From: Methylococcus sp. Mc7
GTDB taxonomy: Bacteria > Pseudomonadota > Gammaproteobacteria > Methylococcales > Methylococcaceae
Length of the DNA stretch: 64,000 nucleotides
Reading direction: 5' to 3'
Assembly (NCBI RefSeq): GCF_019285515.1
Contig: NZ_CP079095.1
Span: forward strand, 1,677,501-1,741,500
This document shows, piece after piece, positions 12,256 through 22,143 of the stretch. The translations under genes and the position numbers were made by a program. Below the pieces are notes generated by a model. The model saw only the letters and a list, made by a program, of their open reading frames with translations, made no database searches and was not told where the DNA came from. Each line of letters begins with the position of its first letter. Position 1 is the first letter of the stretch.

Positions 12256-13344
12256 GTGACCGATGTAATCGTCGTCGGAGGCGGAATCAGCGGCCTGCTG
12301 GCGGCGCGCGAACTGGCCGGGGCCGGCTTGTCGGTCACGATTCTGGACCAGGGGCCTGCCGGACGGGAGTCCTCCTGGGCGGGGGGCGGCATTCTGTCGC
12401 CGCTGTATCCCTGGCGTGCGCCGGAAGCGGTCACCGCGCTCTGCGCCTGGAGCCAAAGGCGGTATCCCGGCCTGGCCGAGGAGTTGCTGGATTCAACCGG
12501 TCTGGATCCCGAATGGCGGCAAAGCGGGCTGCTGGTGCTGGACCCGGAAGAGCCCGCGGTTGCCGATGCGTGGTGCGCGGCGCACGGGGTTCGCCGCGAG
12601 TGGATCGAACCCGGTGCCCTGGCCTTGACGGAGCCCCGCCTTGCGCCGTCCCCGCTGCCGGCGATATGCCTGCCCGAGGTGGCGCAGGTGCGCAATCCCC
12701 GTCTATTGCGCGCCGTGCTGGCCGATGTCCGCCGGCTCGGCATCGCCATCGAGGAGGGCGTTGCCGTGACCGCCCTGGAAGCCCGGCACGGAAAGATCGT
12801 GCGGGCGCTGACCGGGAAGGGGGCGTTCGAGGCGGAAACCTATCTCGTCACGGCCGGCGCCTGGTCCGCGGAAGTGCTGGGGACATTGATTCCGGATCTG
12901 CCCGTCGCGCCGGTCAAGGGGCAGATGCTGGCGTTCCAGGCGCCCGTTGGGGTTGTCGACCATATCGTGCTGGCGGAAGATCGTTACCTCATTCCGAGGC
13001 GGGACGGCGTATTGCTGTGCGGCAGCACCGTGGAACACCGCCGGTTCGACAAGGTTCCGGACGCCGAGGGAAGGCGGAGCCTGCTGGAATTCGCCCGCCG
13101 GCGGGTGCCGGCGCTGGCGGATGCGGAGATCGTCGGCCATTGGGCCGGGTTGCGGCCGGGATCGCCGGAAGGCATACCGTTCATCGGCGCAGTGCCTTCG
13201 TTCGGAAATCTGTATTTGAGCTGCGGCCATTTCCGCAACGGCCTGACCATGGCTCCCGCATCGGCCCGGCTCGTGGCCGACCTGATTCTCGGCCGCCCGC
13301 CGATCGTGCCGGCCCAGCCTTATGGCGTGCCGCATGGCGGATAA
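12256..13344 (+). CDS. thiO: Glycine oxidase ThiO (FAD-dependent)
   Basis: FAD-dependent D-amino-acid oxidase-family protein of about 362 residues. The N-terminal dinucleotide-binding motif VIVVGGGISGLLAARELA is intact, as are the DAO-family blocks AGRESSWAGGGILSP and, near the C-terminus, GLRPGSPEGIPFIG and SCGHFRNGLTMAP. In thiamine synthesis ThiO oxidises glycine to dehydroglycine for the thiazole ring. I chose the GTG at 12256 because GGAAGG lies about 9 bp upstream and the FAD motif follows immediately; ATG 12238 and earlier codons lack a ribosome binding site and overlap the UPF0182 gene. Another thiamine gene, thiC, lies 6 kb away under a TPP riboswitch, but this gene shows no such switch. 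Confidence 0.85.
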   Translation: MTDVIVVGGGISGLLAARELAGAGLSVTILDQGPAGRESSWAGGGILSPLYPWRAPEAVTALCAWSQRRYPGLAEELLDSTGLDPEWRQSGLLVLDPEEPAVADAWCAAHGVRREWIEPGALALTEPRLAPSPLPAICLPEVAQVRNPRLLRAVLADVRRLGIAIEEGVAVTALEARHGKIVRALTGKGAFEAETYLVTAGAWSAEVLGTLIPDLPVAPVKGQMLAFQAPVGVVDHIVLAEDRYLIPRRDGVLLCGSTVEHRRFDKVPDAEGRRSLLEFARRRVPALADAEIVGHWAGLRPGSPEGIPFIGAVPSFGNLYLSCGHFRNGLTMAPASARLVADLILGRPPIVPAQPYGVPHGG

Positions 13345-13384
13345 ACCCGCATAACGACAAGGCATCAGGAGAGAGGTAGAGCGT

Positions 13385-14260
13385 ATGAGCAGAATATTCG
13401 AGTTCGATGGCGCCGACTGGGATGCATCTTTTTCCGCGAAGGAGCGTGCCGACGCATTGAACGAAATCGAGCAGGGCAAGGTTCTGTACTTCCCCAAACT
13501 CGGGTTCGGGATCGAGGCGAATGAAAAGGCCTTCCTGTCGCCGCAGGCGGTGGGCAAGAGCAAGAACGTCAGCTTCGACGCCGCGAGCGGCGACCTGCAC
13601 GGGACCGGCCCGGCGGTGGCCGACGTCGAAGCGCTGCGGGGCATGATGGCGCGGTTCGCCGGGCGGGCGGCCTGCCTGGTGGCGAGGCTGCTGCCGGAAT
13701 ACAGTCATGCCCTGGTGCAAGGCCGTACCAGCTTCCGGCCGGTGGAGGCCGCCGGACGCGCGAGTTCCTGGCGCAAGGACGACACTCGGCTGCATGTCGA
13801 TGCTTTTCCTTCATCCCCCGTGCAAGGGCGGAGGCTGCTGCGGGTATTCGCCAACGTGAATCCGGAAGGCCGTCCCCGCCGCTGGCGTCTCGGCGAGGCG
13901 TTCGAGCCCATGGCCAAGCGCTTCCTGCCTTCCATCCCGGCGCCGTTTCCGGGCAGTGCTCCCCTCCTGCAGTGGCTGGGGCTGACCAAGAGCCGGCGCA
14001 GCGCCTACGATCATTACATGCTGCAATTGCACGACAAGATGAAAGCCGACATGGCTTATCAGGCCGAAGTGGATCAGGCGCCTTTCGACTTCCCCCCATC
14101 CACCACCTGGATGGTGTTCACCGATCAGGCCTCGCATGCGGTCATGGCCGGCCAGTACCTGCTGGAGCAGACCTTCTATCTCCCGGTCGAGGCCATGCGC
14201 GATCCCGCCACGTCGCCGCTCAAGATCCTCGAGCGGCTGACGGGACGGGTGCTGGTTTGA
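13385..14260 (+). CDS. Kdo hydroxylase family protein (lipid A-core modification)
   Basis: 291 residues matching the family of Fe(II)/2-oxoglutarate-dependent Kdo 3-hydroxylases (KdoO), which hydroxylate a 3-deoxy-D-manno-octulosonic acid residue of lipopolysaccharide. The opening IFEFDGADWD, the GKVLYFPKLGF block and the central LHVDAFPSSPVQGRRLLRVF segment are characteristic; H and D of LHVDAF are the likely iron ligands. No signal peptide is seen. AGGAGAGAGG precedes the ATG. The adjacent convergent glycosyltransferase family 9 and sulfotransferase genes support a lipopolysaccharide context. Confidence 0.8.
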   Translation: MSRIFEFDGADWDASFSAKERADALNEIEQGKVLYFPKLGFGIEANEKAFLSPQAVGKSKNVSFDAASGDLHGTGPAVADVEALRGMMARFAGRAACLVARLLPEYSHALVQGRTSFRPVEAAGRASSWRKDDTRLHVDAFPSSPVQGRRLLRVFANVNPEGRPRRWRLGEAFEPMAKRFLPSIPAPFPGSAPLLQWLGLTKSRRSAYDHYMLQLHDKMKADMAYQAEVDQAPFDFPPSTTWMVFTDQASHAVMAGQYLLEQTFYLPVEAMRDPATSPLKILERLTGRVLV

Positions 14261-14264
14261 GGGC

Positions 14265-15311
14265 CTAGGCCCGGTTCAGGATGCCGTCGATTGCGGCGAG
14301 GGTCTTCTCGACCGTGAGCCGCGCCATGCAGGTGAAGGCGCCGTCACAGGTGGGGCGGCGCTCGCAGGGCGAGCAAGGCAGGGCCTCGTAGAGCACGACG
14401 GCGTCGCTGCGGCCGGTTTCCAGATACGGGGCGGTGGAGCCGAACAGGGCGAGGGTGGGGCGCCCGAGGGCGATGCTCATGTGGGTCAGTCCGGTATCCA
14501 CGCCGATGCCGAGGGCCGAGCGCCGGATCAATGCGCCGCTGACGGCCAAGCCGGTTTTTCCGGCGAGGTTCTTCAGGTCCGATCGGCAGCGGTTTCGTAT
14601 TCCTTCGGCCCGTTCGGTATCGCCCGGCCCGCCCAGCATGACGACGGGCCACCCGTAACGGGCGCTGATCTCATCGGCCAAAGCCGACCAGTTCCCGTCG
14701 ATCCAGTGCTTCTGCGGGCGGGTGGTGAAGGGGAAGATCGCCGCGTAAGGTCCGCGGATGCCGAGCGTCTCCAGGATCGTTCCGGCTTCCGTTTCGGCCT
14801 CGTCCCCCGGCACGAAATCCATGGCGAAAGCCTCGGTGTCGAGTCCGAGTTCGACGGCCAGCTTGAGGTATTCACTGCCGATGGTGTTCGACTCGGTGCG
14901 GCGGTCGATGCGCTTCGTCATCAGGAATTGGCTGCCTTCGCGCGAGCCGAGGCCGATGCGGGTCTTGCCGCCGGCCAGCGCCGCCCACACGCCGCTTTTC
15001 ATGAGTCCCTGCAGGTCCAGCACCCAATCGAAGCGCTCTTCCCTGAGGTTCCGTACCAGTGCGCGGAACTCCTTCAGCAGGATGCCGTAATGTCCCTCCT
15101 TCCGCAGCCTGGCCCAGCGTGCGCGCGGCCAGGTCGCGACCCGGTCCAGCCGTGGATTGTGGATCAGCAGATCCTTGTTGGCTTCATCGGCCAGCCAGAC
15201 CAGCCGTGCGTCGGGAAAGGCCTGCCGCAGCACCGGGATCAGCGCGGAGGCGAACACGATGTCGCCGATGGCGCCGAGCCGGACGATCAGGATGGAGCCG
15301 GGGAGGTCCAT
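14265..15311 (-). CDS. Glycosyltransferase family 9 (ADP-heptose:LPS heptosyltransferase-like)
   Basis: 348 residues with the GT9 fold: N-terminal ILIVRLGAIGDIVFASALIP, a WVLDLQGLMKSG block near residue 100 and a C-terminal donor-binding segment around GVDTGLTHMSIALGRPTLAL. It probably adds heptose or a related sugar to the lipopolysaccharide core at the cytoplasmic face. I set the start at 15311 rather than at the much longer open frame reaching 15926, because that extension is only the antisense-free alternative frame of the neighbouring sulfotransferase. Stop and start overlap by one base (TGATG), so translation is coupled to the upstream sulfotransferase. Its stop is 4 bp from the end of the convergent Kdo hydroxylase gene. 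Confidence 0.85.
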   Translation of the reverse strand: MDLPGSILIVRLGAIGDIVFASALIPVLRQAFPDARLVWLADEANKDLLIHNPRLDRVATWPRARWARLRKEGHYGILLKEFRALVRNLREERFDWVLDLQGLMKSGVWAALAGGKTRIGLGSREGSQFLMTKRIDRRTESNTIGSEYLKLAVELGLDTEAFAMDFVPGDEAETEAGTILETLGIRGPYAAIFPFTTRPQKHWIDGNWSALADEISARYGWPVVMLGGPGDTERAEGIRNRCRSDLKNLAGKTGLAVSGALIRRSALGIGVDTGLTHMSIALGRPTLALFGSTAPYLETGRSDAVVLYEALPCSPCERRPTCDGAFTCMARLTVEKTLAAIDGILNRA

Positions 15312-16003
15312 CACAGGAAAGGCTTGCCCTGAGCGGAGTCGAAGGGGTCGTCGAAGCGGTAGCCGAAGCGTTCGACGTCCGGGCGGTAGTGCGCTTCGAT
15401 CAGTTCGGCGGTGGTGTCGTCGTAGTAGCGCCGGTAGTCCTTGCTGCGGTCGGTGGCCTTGCGGCTGTGCAGCAGCTTGGGGCAGGCGATGCCGATGCGG
15501 CGGCAGGCTTCCTCGAAGTCCTCGGCGAGCCGTTCGTAGCGGCCGACGAAGTCGACGATCAGATTGCCGCGCAGGTCGATGAGGTAGTCGGTCTGGAGTT
15601 CGATCGACATGTCGGCGTGGTACTGCGGCGGGCGCTCGGGGTCGAGCTTCCAGCGCAGGAAGTCCTCGAAGCCGTCGATGCCCGCCAGCAGGTCCGGGCG
15701 CTCGCGCCGGATGTGGTGGTAGGAACTGACCTGCAGGTCCCAGGGATTGCGCACGAAGGCGAACTTGAACAGCTTCTGGTACAGCTCGCGCGGCAGCATC
15801 TCCATGGCGGCGATGGCCTTGGCGTGGCGGGGAAACTTGGCGCCGATCTCGTGGCCGGTGAGGCCGCTGAGCTTGCTGCACAGGAATTGCGGAATCCGGG
15901 CGGGGTCGGTCCATTTGTAGCGCCACAGCGAGTCGCGCACACTGGTGCCGCCGGTTTTGGCGATATGGACGAACAGGAAGTTGTAGCGGAGCGAGAGCAG
16001 CAT
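15311..16003 (-). CDS. Sulfotransferase family 2-type protein
   Basis: 230 residues. The N-terminal YNFLFVHIAKTGGTSVRDSL contains the 5'-PSB-type loop that binds the 5' phosphate of PAPS, and FKFAFVRNPWDLQVSSYHH supplies the 3'-phosphate-binding Arg and Ser. This is the pattern of carbohydrate sulfotransferases of the HNK-1/heparan group found in bacteria. It probably sulfates a cell-surface glycan; the substrate is inferred only from the adjacent core glycosyltransferase. The last residues (FDSAQGKPFL) are encoded by a dispersed repeat and are probably not native to the fold. Confidence 0.78.
   Translation of the reverse strand: MLLSLRYNFLFVHIAKTGGTSVRDSLWRYKWTDPARIPQFLCSKLSGLTGHEIGAKFPRHAKAIAAMEMLPRELYQKLFKFAFVRNPWDLQVSSYHHIRRERPDLLAGIDGFEDFLRWKLDPERPPQYHADMSIELQTDYLIDLRGNLIVDFVGRYERLAEDFEEACRRIGIACPKLLHSRKATDRSKDYRRYYDDTTAELIEAHYRPDVERFGYRFDDPFDSAQGKPFL
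15326..15346. repeat. Dispersed short repeat (CCCTTCGACTCCGCTCAGGG type)
   Basis: A 21-bp word, CCTTCGACTCCGCTCAGGG on the minus strand, that recurs between genes in many proteobacterial genomes. Here it lies inside the 3' end of the sulfotransferase gene and encodes the FDSAQGK tail. Only one copy is seen in this window, so its repeat nature rests on prior knowledge. Confidence 0.5.
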
Positions 16004-16040
16004 CTTGCTAGCGATTAAGACTGGAAGAAAACTTTTTTGA

Positions 16041-16097
16041 CACCCTCACCCTAACCCTCTCCCAAAGGCGAGAGGGAGCAATCCCGCGTAGCGGGAT
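16041..16097. repeat. Intergenic palindromic repeat overlapping the CYP51-ferredoxin 3' end
   Basis: Contains the widely dispersed word CCCTCACCCTAACCCTCTCC followed by two hairpins: CCCTCTC/GAGAGGG (16055-16076) and ATCCCGC-GTA-GCGGGAT (16081-16097, perfect 7-bp stem with 3-nt loop). The CTA within the first word supplies the stop codon of the CYP51-ferredoxin gene. On the minus strand the hairpins may also act as an RNA 3' end, and a T-rich run lies at 16031-16038 in plus orientation. Confidence 0.6.
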
Positions 16098-17706
16098 CGC
16101 GCCGAGGCAGGATCTTGATCGCCCGGGTCGGGCAGAATTTTTCCGCGGCCTGGGCTTTCCCGGCCAGGGCGGGATCGGGCGTTTCGCTGAGCAGGGTCAG
16201 CCGTCCGTCTTCGTCGAGCCGGAAAATCTCCGGCGCTTCCGCCATGCAATTGCCGTGACCCTTGCACAGATCCCAGTCGACGGTCACCCGGAAAGCGCCG
16301 CGGATGATTTCGGCAGGAGCCTCACCGGCACCAGCCTTCGCAGCCACGGCAGCCGGCGCGTTGCGCCTGCGGTAGCGGATCATGCAGGGCGAGGCGGGTT
16401 CGACCACCATTTTCTTGTAGTCGTCCTGGTAGGTTTCGGGGGCTGCGGCCAGCTCGAATTCGTAGTTCCGCAGCAGAACGCAGACGATGGCCTTGATCTG
16501 GAACATCGCGAAGGCGTTGCCCGAACATTTGTGGCGGCCGCCGCCGAAGGCCTGCCAGCCGTACAGGTCCTTGTCCTCGGCCCGTTCCGGGGTATAGCGG
16601 TCGGGATCGAACAGTTCCGGGTTGGGGAACAGCTCCGGAATCCGGTGGGTGACGGAGGGCGCGGCGCAAACGAATTTACCCGCCTCGATGAGCTTACCCT
16701 GGACCTCGAAATCCTTCATCACCTTGCGCATCAGCAGGATCAGCGGCGGGTGCAGCCGCAGCACTTCCTTGATGACGTTCTCCAGTTGCGGCATCTGCCG
16801 GAGCGATTCGAAAGTCACCCGGCCGTGGGCCTCGAACAGGGCGTCGATCTCCGCCCGCACCCGCCGCAGGTATTCCGGGCGCCGCAGCAGCTCGATCAGC
16901 ACCCAGGCGGTGGTGCCCGAACTGGTGTGATGGCCGGCGAAGATGGTGGCGATCAACATCCCCGTGATTTCGTGGGGCGTCAGCTTGCTGCCGTCGTCGT
17001 AGCTGGCGTCGATCAGCATCTGGAACACGTTGGTGCTGCGTTCCTGCGACCGGGCGCGGCGCTCCATGATCTGGGTCACCAGTTCCTGCAGCCGGACGCG
17101 CGCCTTGTCGCGCCGCTTGAACACCGGCAGCGGCAGGTTGGGAAAGACGTAGGCGATCGGCTGGATGCCCATTTCCAGGTCGCGGTAGATTTCGGCGAAT
17201 TCGGCATTCAACTCGTGGCGGAACTCCGAGCCCAGCAGGCAATGGCTGGAGGTGTAGATCGTGAGTTCCTTGGTGAGCTCCAGCAGGTCGATGGTGCCGG
17301 CCTCGCTCCAGTCCCGGATCATGGCCTCGACTTCGGCGACGATGATCTCGGAGTAGGTACGCATCGGCTTGTCGCGCAGCGCCGGCATCAGCATCTGCAA
17401 CTGCTGGTTCTTGCGCTCGATGCGGGCGTCGAACACCACGCCGCGGCCGAAGATCGGGGTCATGATCTTGTAGGCCGGGCCCTGGTCGAGCACCTCGTCC
17501 GGCGCCCGGTAGAAGGCCTCGCTAGCCCCGCTGCCGGTGAGCAGCACCATGCGCTGGTGGAACATCCGGAACTCGGCCACGTCCCCGAACTCGCGCCGCA
17601 AGGCCATCATGAAGGCATGGGGGTTTCGGCCGAACTCCAGGATGTGGCCGAGGAGGGGCAGGCCGCCGGGCTTGACCGGCGGTGTGTTCGAATGGGGAGA
17701 GTTCAT
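16051..17706 (-). CDS. cyp51: Sterol 14-alpha-demethylase CYP51 fused to [3Fe-4S] ferredoxin
   Basis: 551 residues in two domains. Residues 1 to about 450 are a CYP51 cytochrome P450: the substrate-recognition block YKIMTPIFGRGVVFDA, I-helix IFAGHHTSSGTTAW, K-helix EVLRLH and haem loop FGGGRHKCSGNAFAM with the Cys ligand. An Ala-rich linker (APAAVAAKAGAGEAPAE) leads to a ferredoxin of about 65 residues with CKGHGNC and a distal CP (FCPTRAIKIL), the pattern of [3Fe-4S] P450 redox partners. It removes the 14-alpha methyl group of lanosterol-type sterols. This fusion is established for Methylococcus. The start is 8 bp after the thiC stop with no ribosome binding site, suggesting coupling to thiC. 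The last 16 or so residues derive from a palindromic repeat. Confidence 0.96.
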   Translation of the reverse strand: MNSPHSNTPPVKPGGLPLLGHILEFGRNPHAFMMALRREFGDVAEFRMFHQRMVLLTGSGASEAFYRAPDEVLDQGPAYKIMTPIFGRGVVFDARIERKNQQLQMLMPALRDKPMRTYSEIIVAEVEAMIRDWSEAGTIDLLELTKELTIYTSSHCLLGSEFRHELNAEFAEIYRDLEMGIQPIAYVFPNLPLPVFKRRDKARVRLQELVTQIMERRARSQERSTNVFQMLIDASYDDGSKLTPHEITGMLIATIFAGHHTSSGTTAWVLIELLRRPEYLRRVRAEIDALFEAHGRVTFESLRQMPQLENVIKEVLRLHPPLILLMRKVMKDFEVQGKLIEAGKFVCAAPSVTHRIPELFPNPELFDPDRYTPERAEDKDLYGWQAFGGGRHKCSGNAFAMFQIKAIVCVLLRNYEFELAAAPETYQDDYKKMVVEPASPCMIRYRRRNAPAAVAAKAGAGEAPAEIIRGAFRVTVDWDLCKGHGNCMAEAPEIFRLDEDGRLTLLSETPDPALAGKAQAAEKFCPTRAIKILPRRDPATRDCSLSPLGEG

Positions 17707-17714
17707 CGTCGCGA

Positions 17715-19747
<2,033 letters not shown>

Positions 19748-19922
19748 CGGACCGCTCACGATAATGCATCGAAGGGGGGATTTCAAGCTTTCCGTCATGG
19801 CCAAATTTGCAGATGTCGAGCCGTAACGGAGATACGGATAGTTGGTTGATAGCATGAATGAGATCGATTATCATTCGCTAAATTGTTATATGTACTTTGA
19901 TTGGGAAAGGGGGGTAAAGATC

Positions 19923-22007
19923 ATGAGCTTTCCGCGGCAACCGGCAATTTCCTGCTTCGCTTTGGTAGTCCTGGTGTTGCCAGGTTCAGTAACGGCCTTT
20001 TCAAAAGGGGACACGGTCCCTGGTTACGTCATGCAAGTTCCTTACGGTTCACGTGCAGATGTTCGGACCACAGCGCGCTACGAGGAGGGGAGGGGCTGGA
20101 GCGTCACCTTTCGACGCAAGCTCGATACGGGCGATCCCGCCCACGACGTCGTATTCGCCAAAGGCGGGACCTATGCATTTCAAGTGACGACGTTCGACAA
20201 TGGGGGAGGCAAGGAGGACTTGTCGCACACGACGCAGGACAGCGGCAAGGTGTTCACGATGGGTATCCCCATGGAGGCCGGCGATCTGGTTTTCAGCGAG
20301 AAACCCGCACGTCTGTCGGAGTTGAGGGGAAAGCTATTGGCGAGTGATGAAATCGAGATCACCGCGAGTTGGACCGATCCGACCCGCAACGATAGGCGGG
20401 GCGAGTGGACCTATGGAAGCGGCGGCTGGGTCAAGAGCAAGGAGAACGAGGACAGGATCGCCTTTCTCTGGGACATGCAGAACGACGATTTCGTTTCGGC
20501 AGGTACCTGCGCCAGCATGTGCCACGGAAACCTGCACGCAACCGCTCCCGGTACCAAGGTAGACAACTGGCACTGGAAGGCGTCCCGTTCCCACCCCATC
20601 GGTTACGCCGACGAGCAGTGGTGGTACGACGGCGTCGCGCACAACGGCAACGGGCGCCGCGATGATCCGGGAGTCGGAACCGCCGTTGAAAACGGCCTCG
20701 AAAACGGCCATCCCAAGTATATGGCTGAAGGAGATCCAGGAACCCATGCGAAATCTCTGTTCCTATTGCAGTCGGCAGCCGTAGGTATGAAAGAGGCGGT
20801 GGCCTATTCGGAAGGTACATGGGCCGATGGAATCGAGCTGGCCGGTTACATCATGAGGCCCCCGACGGGTTCACGTGCAGACGTTCGGACCACAGCGCGC
20901 TACGAGGAGGGGAGGGGCTGGAGCGTCACCTTTCGACGCAAGCTCGATACGGGCGATCCCGCCCACGACGTCGTATTCGCCAAAGGCGGGACCTATGCAT
21001 TTCAAGTGACGACGTTCGACAATGGGGGAGGCAAGGAGGACTTGTCGCACACGACGCAGGACAGCGGCAAGGTGTTCACGATGGGTATCCCCATGGAGGC
21101 CGGCGATCTGGTTTTCAGCGAGAAACCCGCACGTCTGTCGGAGTTGAGGGGAAAGCTATTGGCGAGTGATGAAATCGAGATCACCGCGAGTTGGACCGAT
21201 CCGACCCGCAACGATAGGCGGGGCGAGTGGACCTATGGAAGCGGCGGCTGGGTCAAGAGCAAGGAGAACGAGGACAGGATCGCCTTTCTCTGGGACATGC
21301 AGAACGACGATTTCGTTTCGGCAGGTACCTGCGCCAGCATGTGCCACGGAAACCTGCACGCAACCGCTCCCGGTACCAAGGTAGACAACTGGCACTGGAA
21401 GGCGTCCCGTTCCCACCCCATCGGTTACGCCGACGAGCAGTGGTGGTACGACGGCGTCGCGCACAACGGCAACGGGCGCCGCGATGATCCGGGGGTCGGA
21501 ACCGCCGTTGAAAACGGCCTCGAAAACGGCCATCCCAAATATATGGCGGTCGGGGGCCAGAACAGTTCGGCCCGGTTCCTGTATCTGGATGCGCCGCAAG
21601 CGAATGGTTGGAGCCGTGCGGTGGCGTTCGGCACCGGTTCGCCGGGCATTCTCATCCAGTCGATCACGAAATCGAAACTGAAAGTGAAGAAGCCAGGCAA
21701 GGGCGCACTGGATGTCTCCGGCACGTACAACGATGGCGGTAATGGACTCGATCTGCAGAATGTCGAACTCCGGATCGAGCTTGGTGGTAAGAACCTCGTA
21801 CTGGTACCGGCTGGGAGCTTTAAATCGGTCGCCAAGGGCAAGCGATTCACTTATACGAGTCAGGCGTCAAGAGTCAAGGTGGCCTTCAATACCGTAACAA
21901 AGTCATTCGTCATTTCTGCTCGGAAACAGGATTTCATCGGCTGGGTTACGCCGGTGGATTTGAGAATGGAGCTAGGCAGCCTCTGGGGAACGGCATCTAT
22001 CAACTGA
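19923..22007 (+). CDS. Secreted haem-type protein with two identical EB-dh-like domains
   Basis: 694 residues from the ATG at 19923, chosen because GGAAAGGGGGG lies 8-10 bp upstream and a signal peptide follows (AISCFALVVLVLPGSVTAF). Two domains of about 225 residues (about 42-268 and 316-542) are amino-acid identical. Each resembles the haem-binding domain of ethylbenzene/DMSO dehydrogenase gamma subunits and carries a CASMCHGNLH motif, a CX3CH variant of the c-type haem site, plus HPIGYADEQWW. A unique beta-rich C-terminal domain of about 115 residues (from ILIQSITKSKLKV) follows. A periplasmic electron-transfer role is inferred. The gene is divergent from thiC. The family call is moderate; the duplication is certain. 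Confidence 0.7.
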   Translation: MSFPRQPAISCFALVVLVLPGSVTAFSKGDTVPGYVMQVPYGSRADVRTTARYEEGRGWSVTFRRKLDTGDPAHDVVFAKGGTYAFQVTTFDNGGGKEDLSHTTQDSGKVFTMGIPMEAGDLVFSEKPARLSELRGKLLASDEIEITASWTDPTRNDRRGEWTYGSGGWVKSKENEDRIAFLWDMQNDDFVSAGTCASMCHGNLHATAPGTKVDNWHWKASRSHPIGYADEQWWYDGVAHNGNGRRDDPGVGTAVENGLENGHPKYMAEGDPGTHAKSLFLLQSAAVGMKEAVAYSEGTWADGIELAGYIMRPPTGSRADVRTTARYEEGRGWSVTFRRKLDTGDPAHDVVFAKGGTYAFQVTTFDNGGGKEDLSHTTQDSGKVFTMGIPMEAGDLVFSEKPARLSELRGKLLASDEIEITASWTDPTRNDRRGEWTYGSGGWVKSKENEDRIAFLWDMQNDDFVSAGTCASMCHGNLHATAPGTKVDNWHWKASRSHPIGYADEQWWYDGVAHNGNGRRDDPGVGTAVENGLENGHPKYMAVGGQNSSARFLYLDAPQANGWSRAVAFGTGSPGILIQSITKSKLKVKKPGKGALDVSGTYNDGGNGLDLQNVELRIELGGKNLVLVPAGSFKSVAKGKRFTYTSQASRVKVAFNTVTKSFVISARKQDFIGWVTPVDLRMELGSLWGTASIN
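20046..20725 (+). repeat. Tandem in-gene duplication, copy 1
   Basis: About 680 bp nearly identical to 20868-21547, at an offset of 822 bp. By eye I find only three single-base differences (20060 T/C, near 20672 A/G, near 20717 G/A), all silent, because the encoded residues agree throughout. Confidence 0.97.
20868..21547 (+). repeat. Tandem in-gene duplication, copy 2
   Basis: Second copy of the 680-bp unit. It is separated from copy 1 by a unique 142-bp spacer that encodes a linker rich in hydrophobic residues (KSLFLLQSAAVGMKEAVAYS). The unit starts at the codons for GSRADVRTT and ends at HPKYMA. Confidence 0.97.
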
Positions 22008-22143
22008 CCGAGCGGGAAGGTTTCGATCCGCAAAAAGGCGTGACGCCCCCTTTCCTCGTCCGTATCCACTCACTATGACACGTCCAGGGCAAGGGGAAAA
22101 AGCATAGAGGCGCTATCTGTTGCCATGCCGTGAGCGAACCGCC

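Noticed and set aside
14265-15926. A 553-codon minus-strand frame as one long glycosyltransferase
   Set aside because: The part beyond 15311 is Arg/Pro-rich and is an alternative frame of the well-supported sulfotransferase gene.
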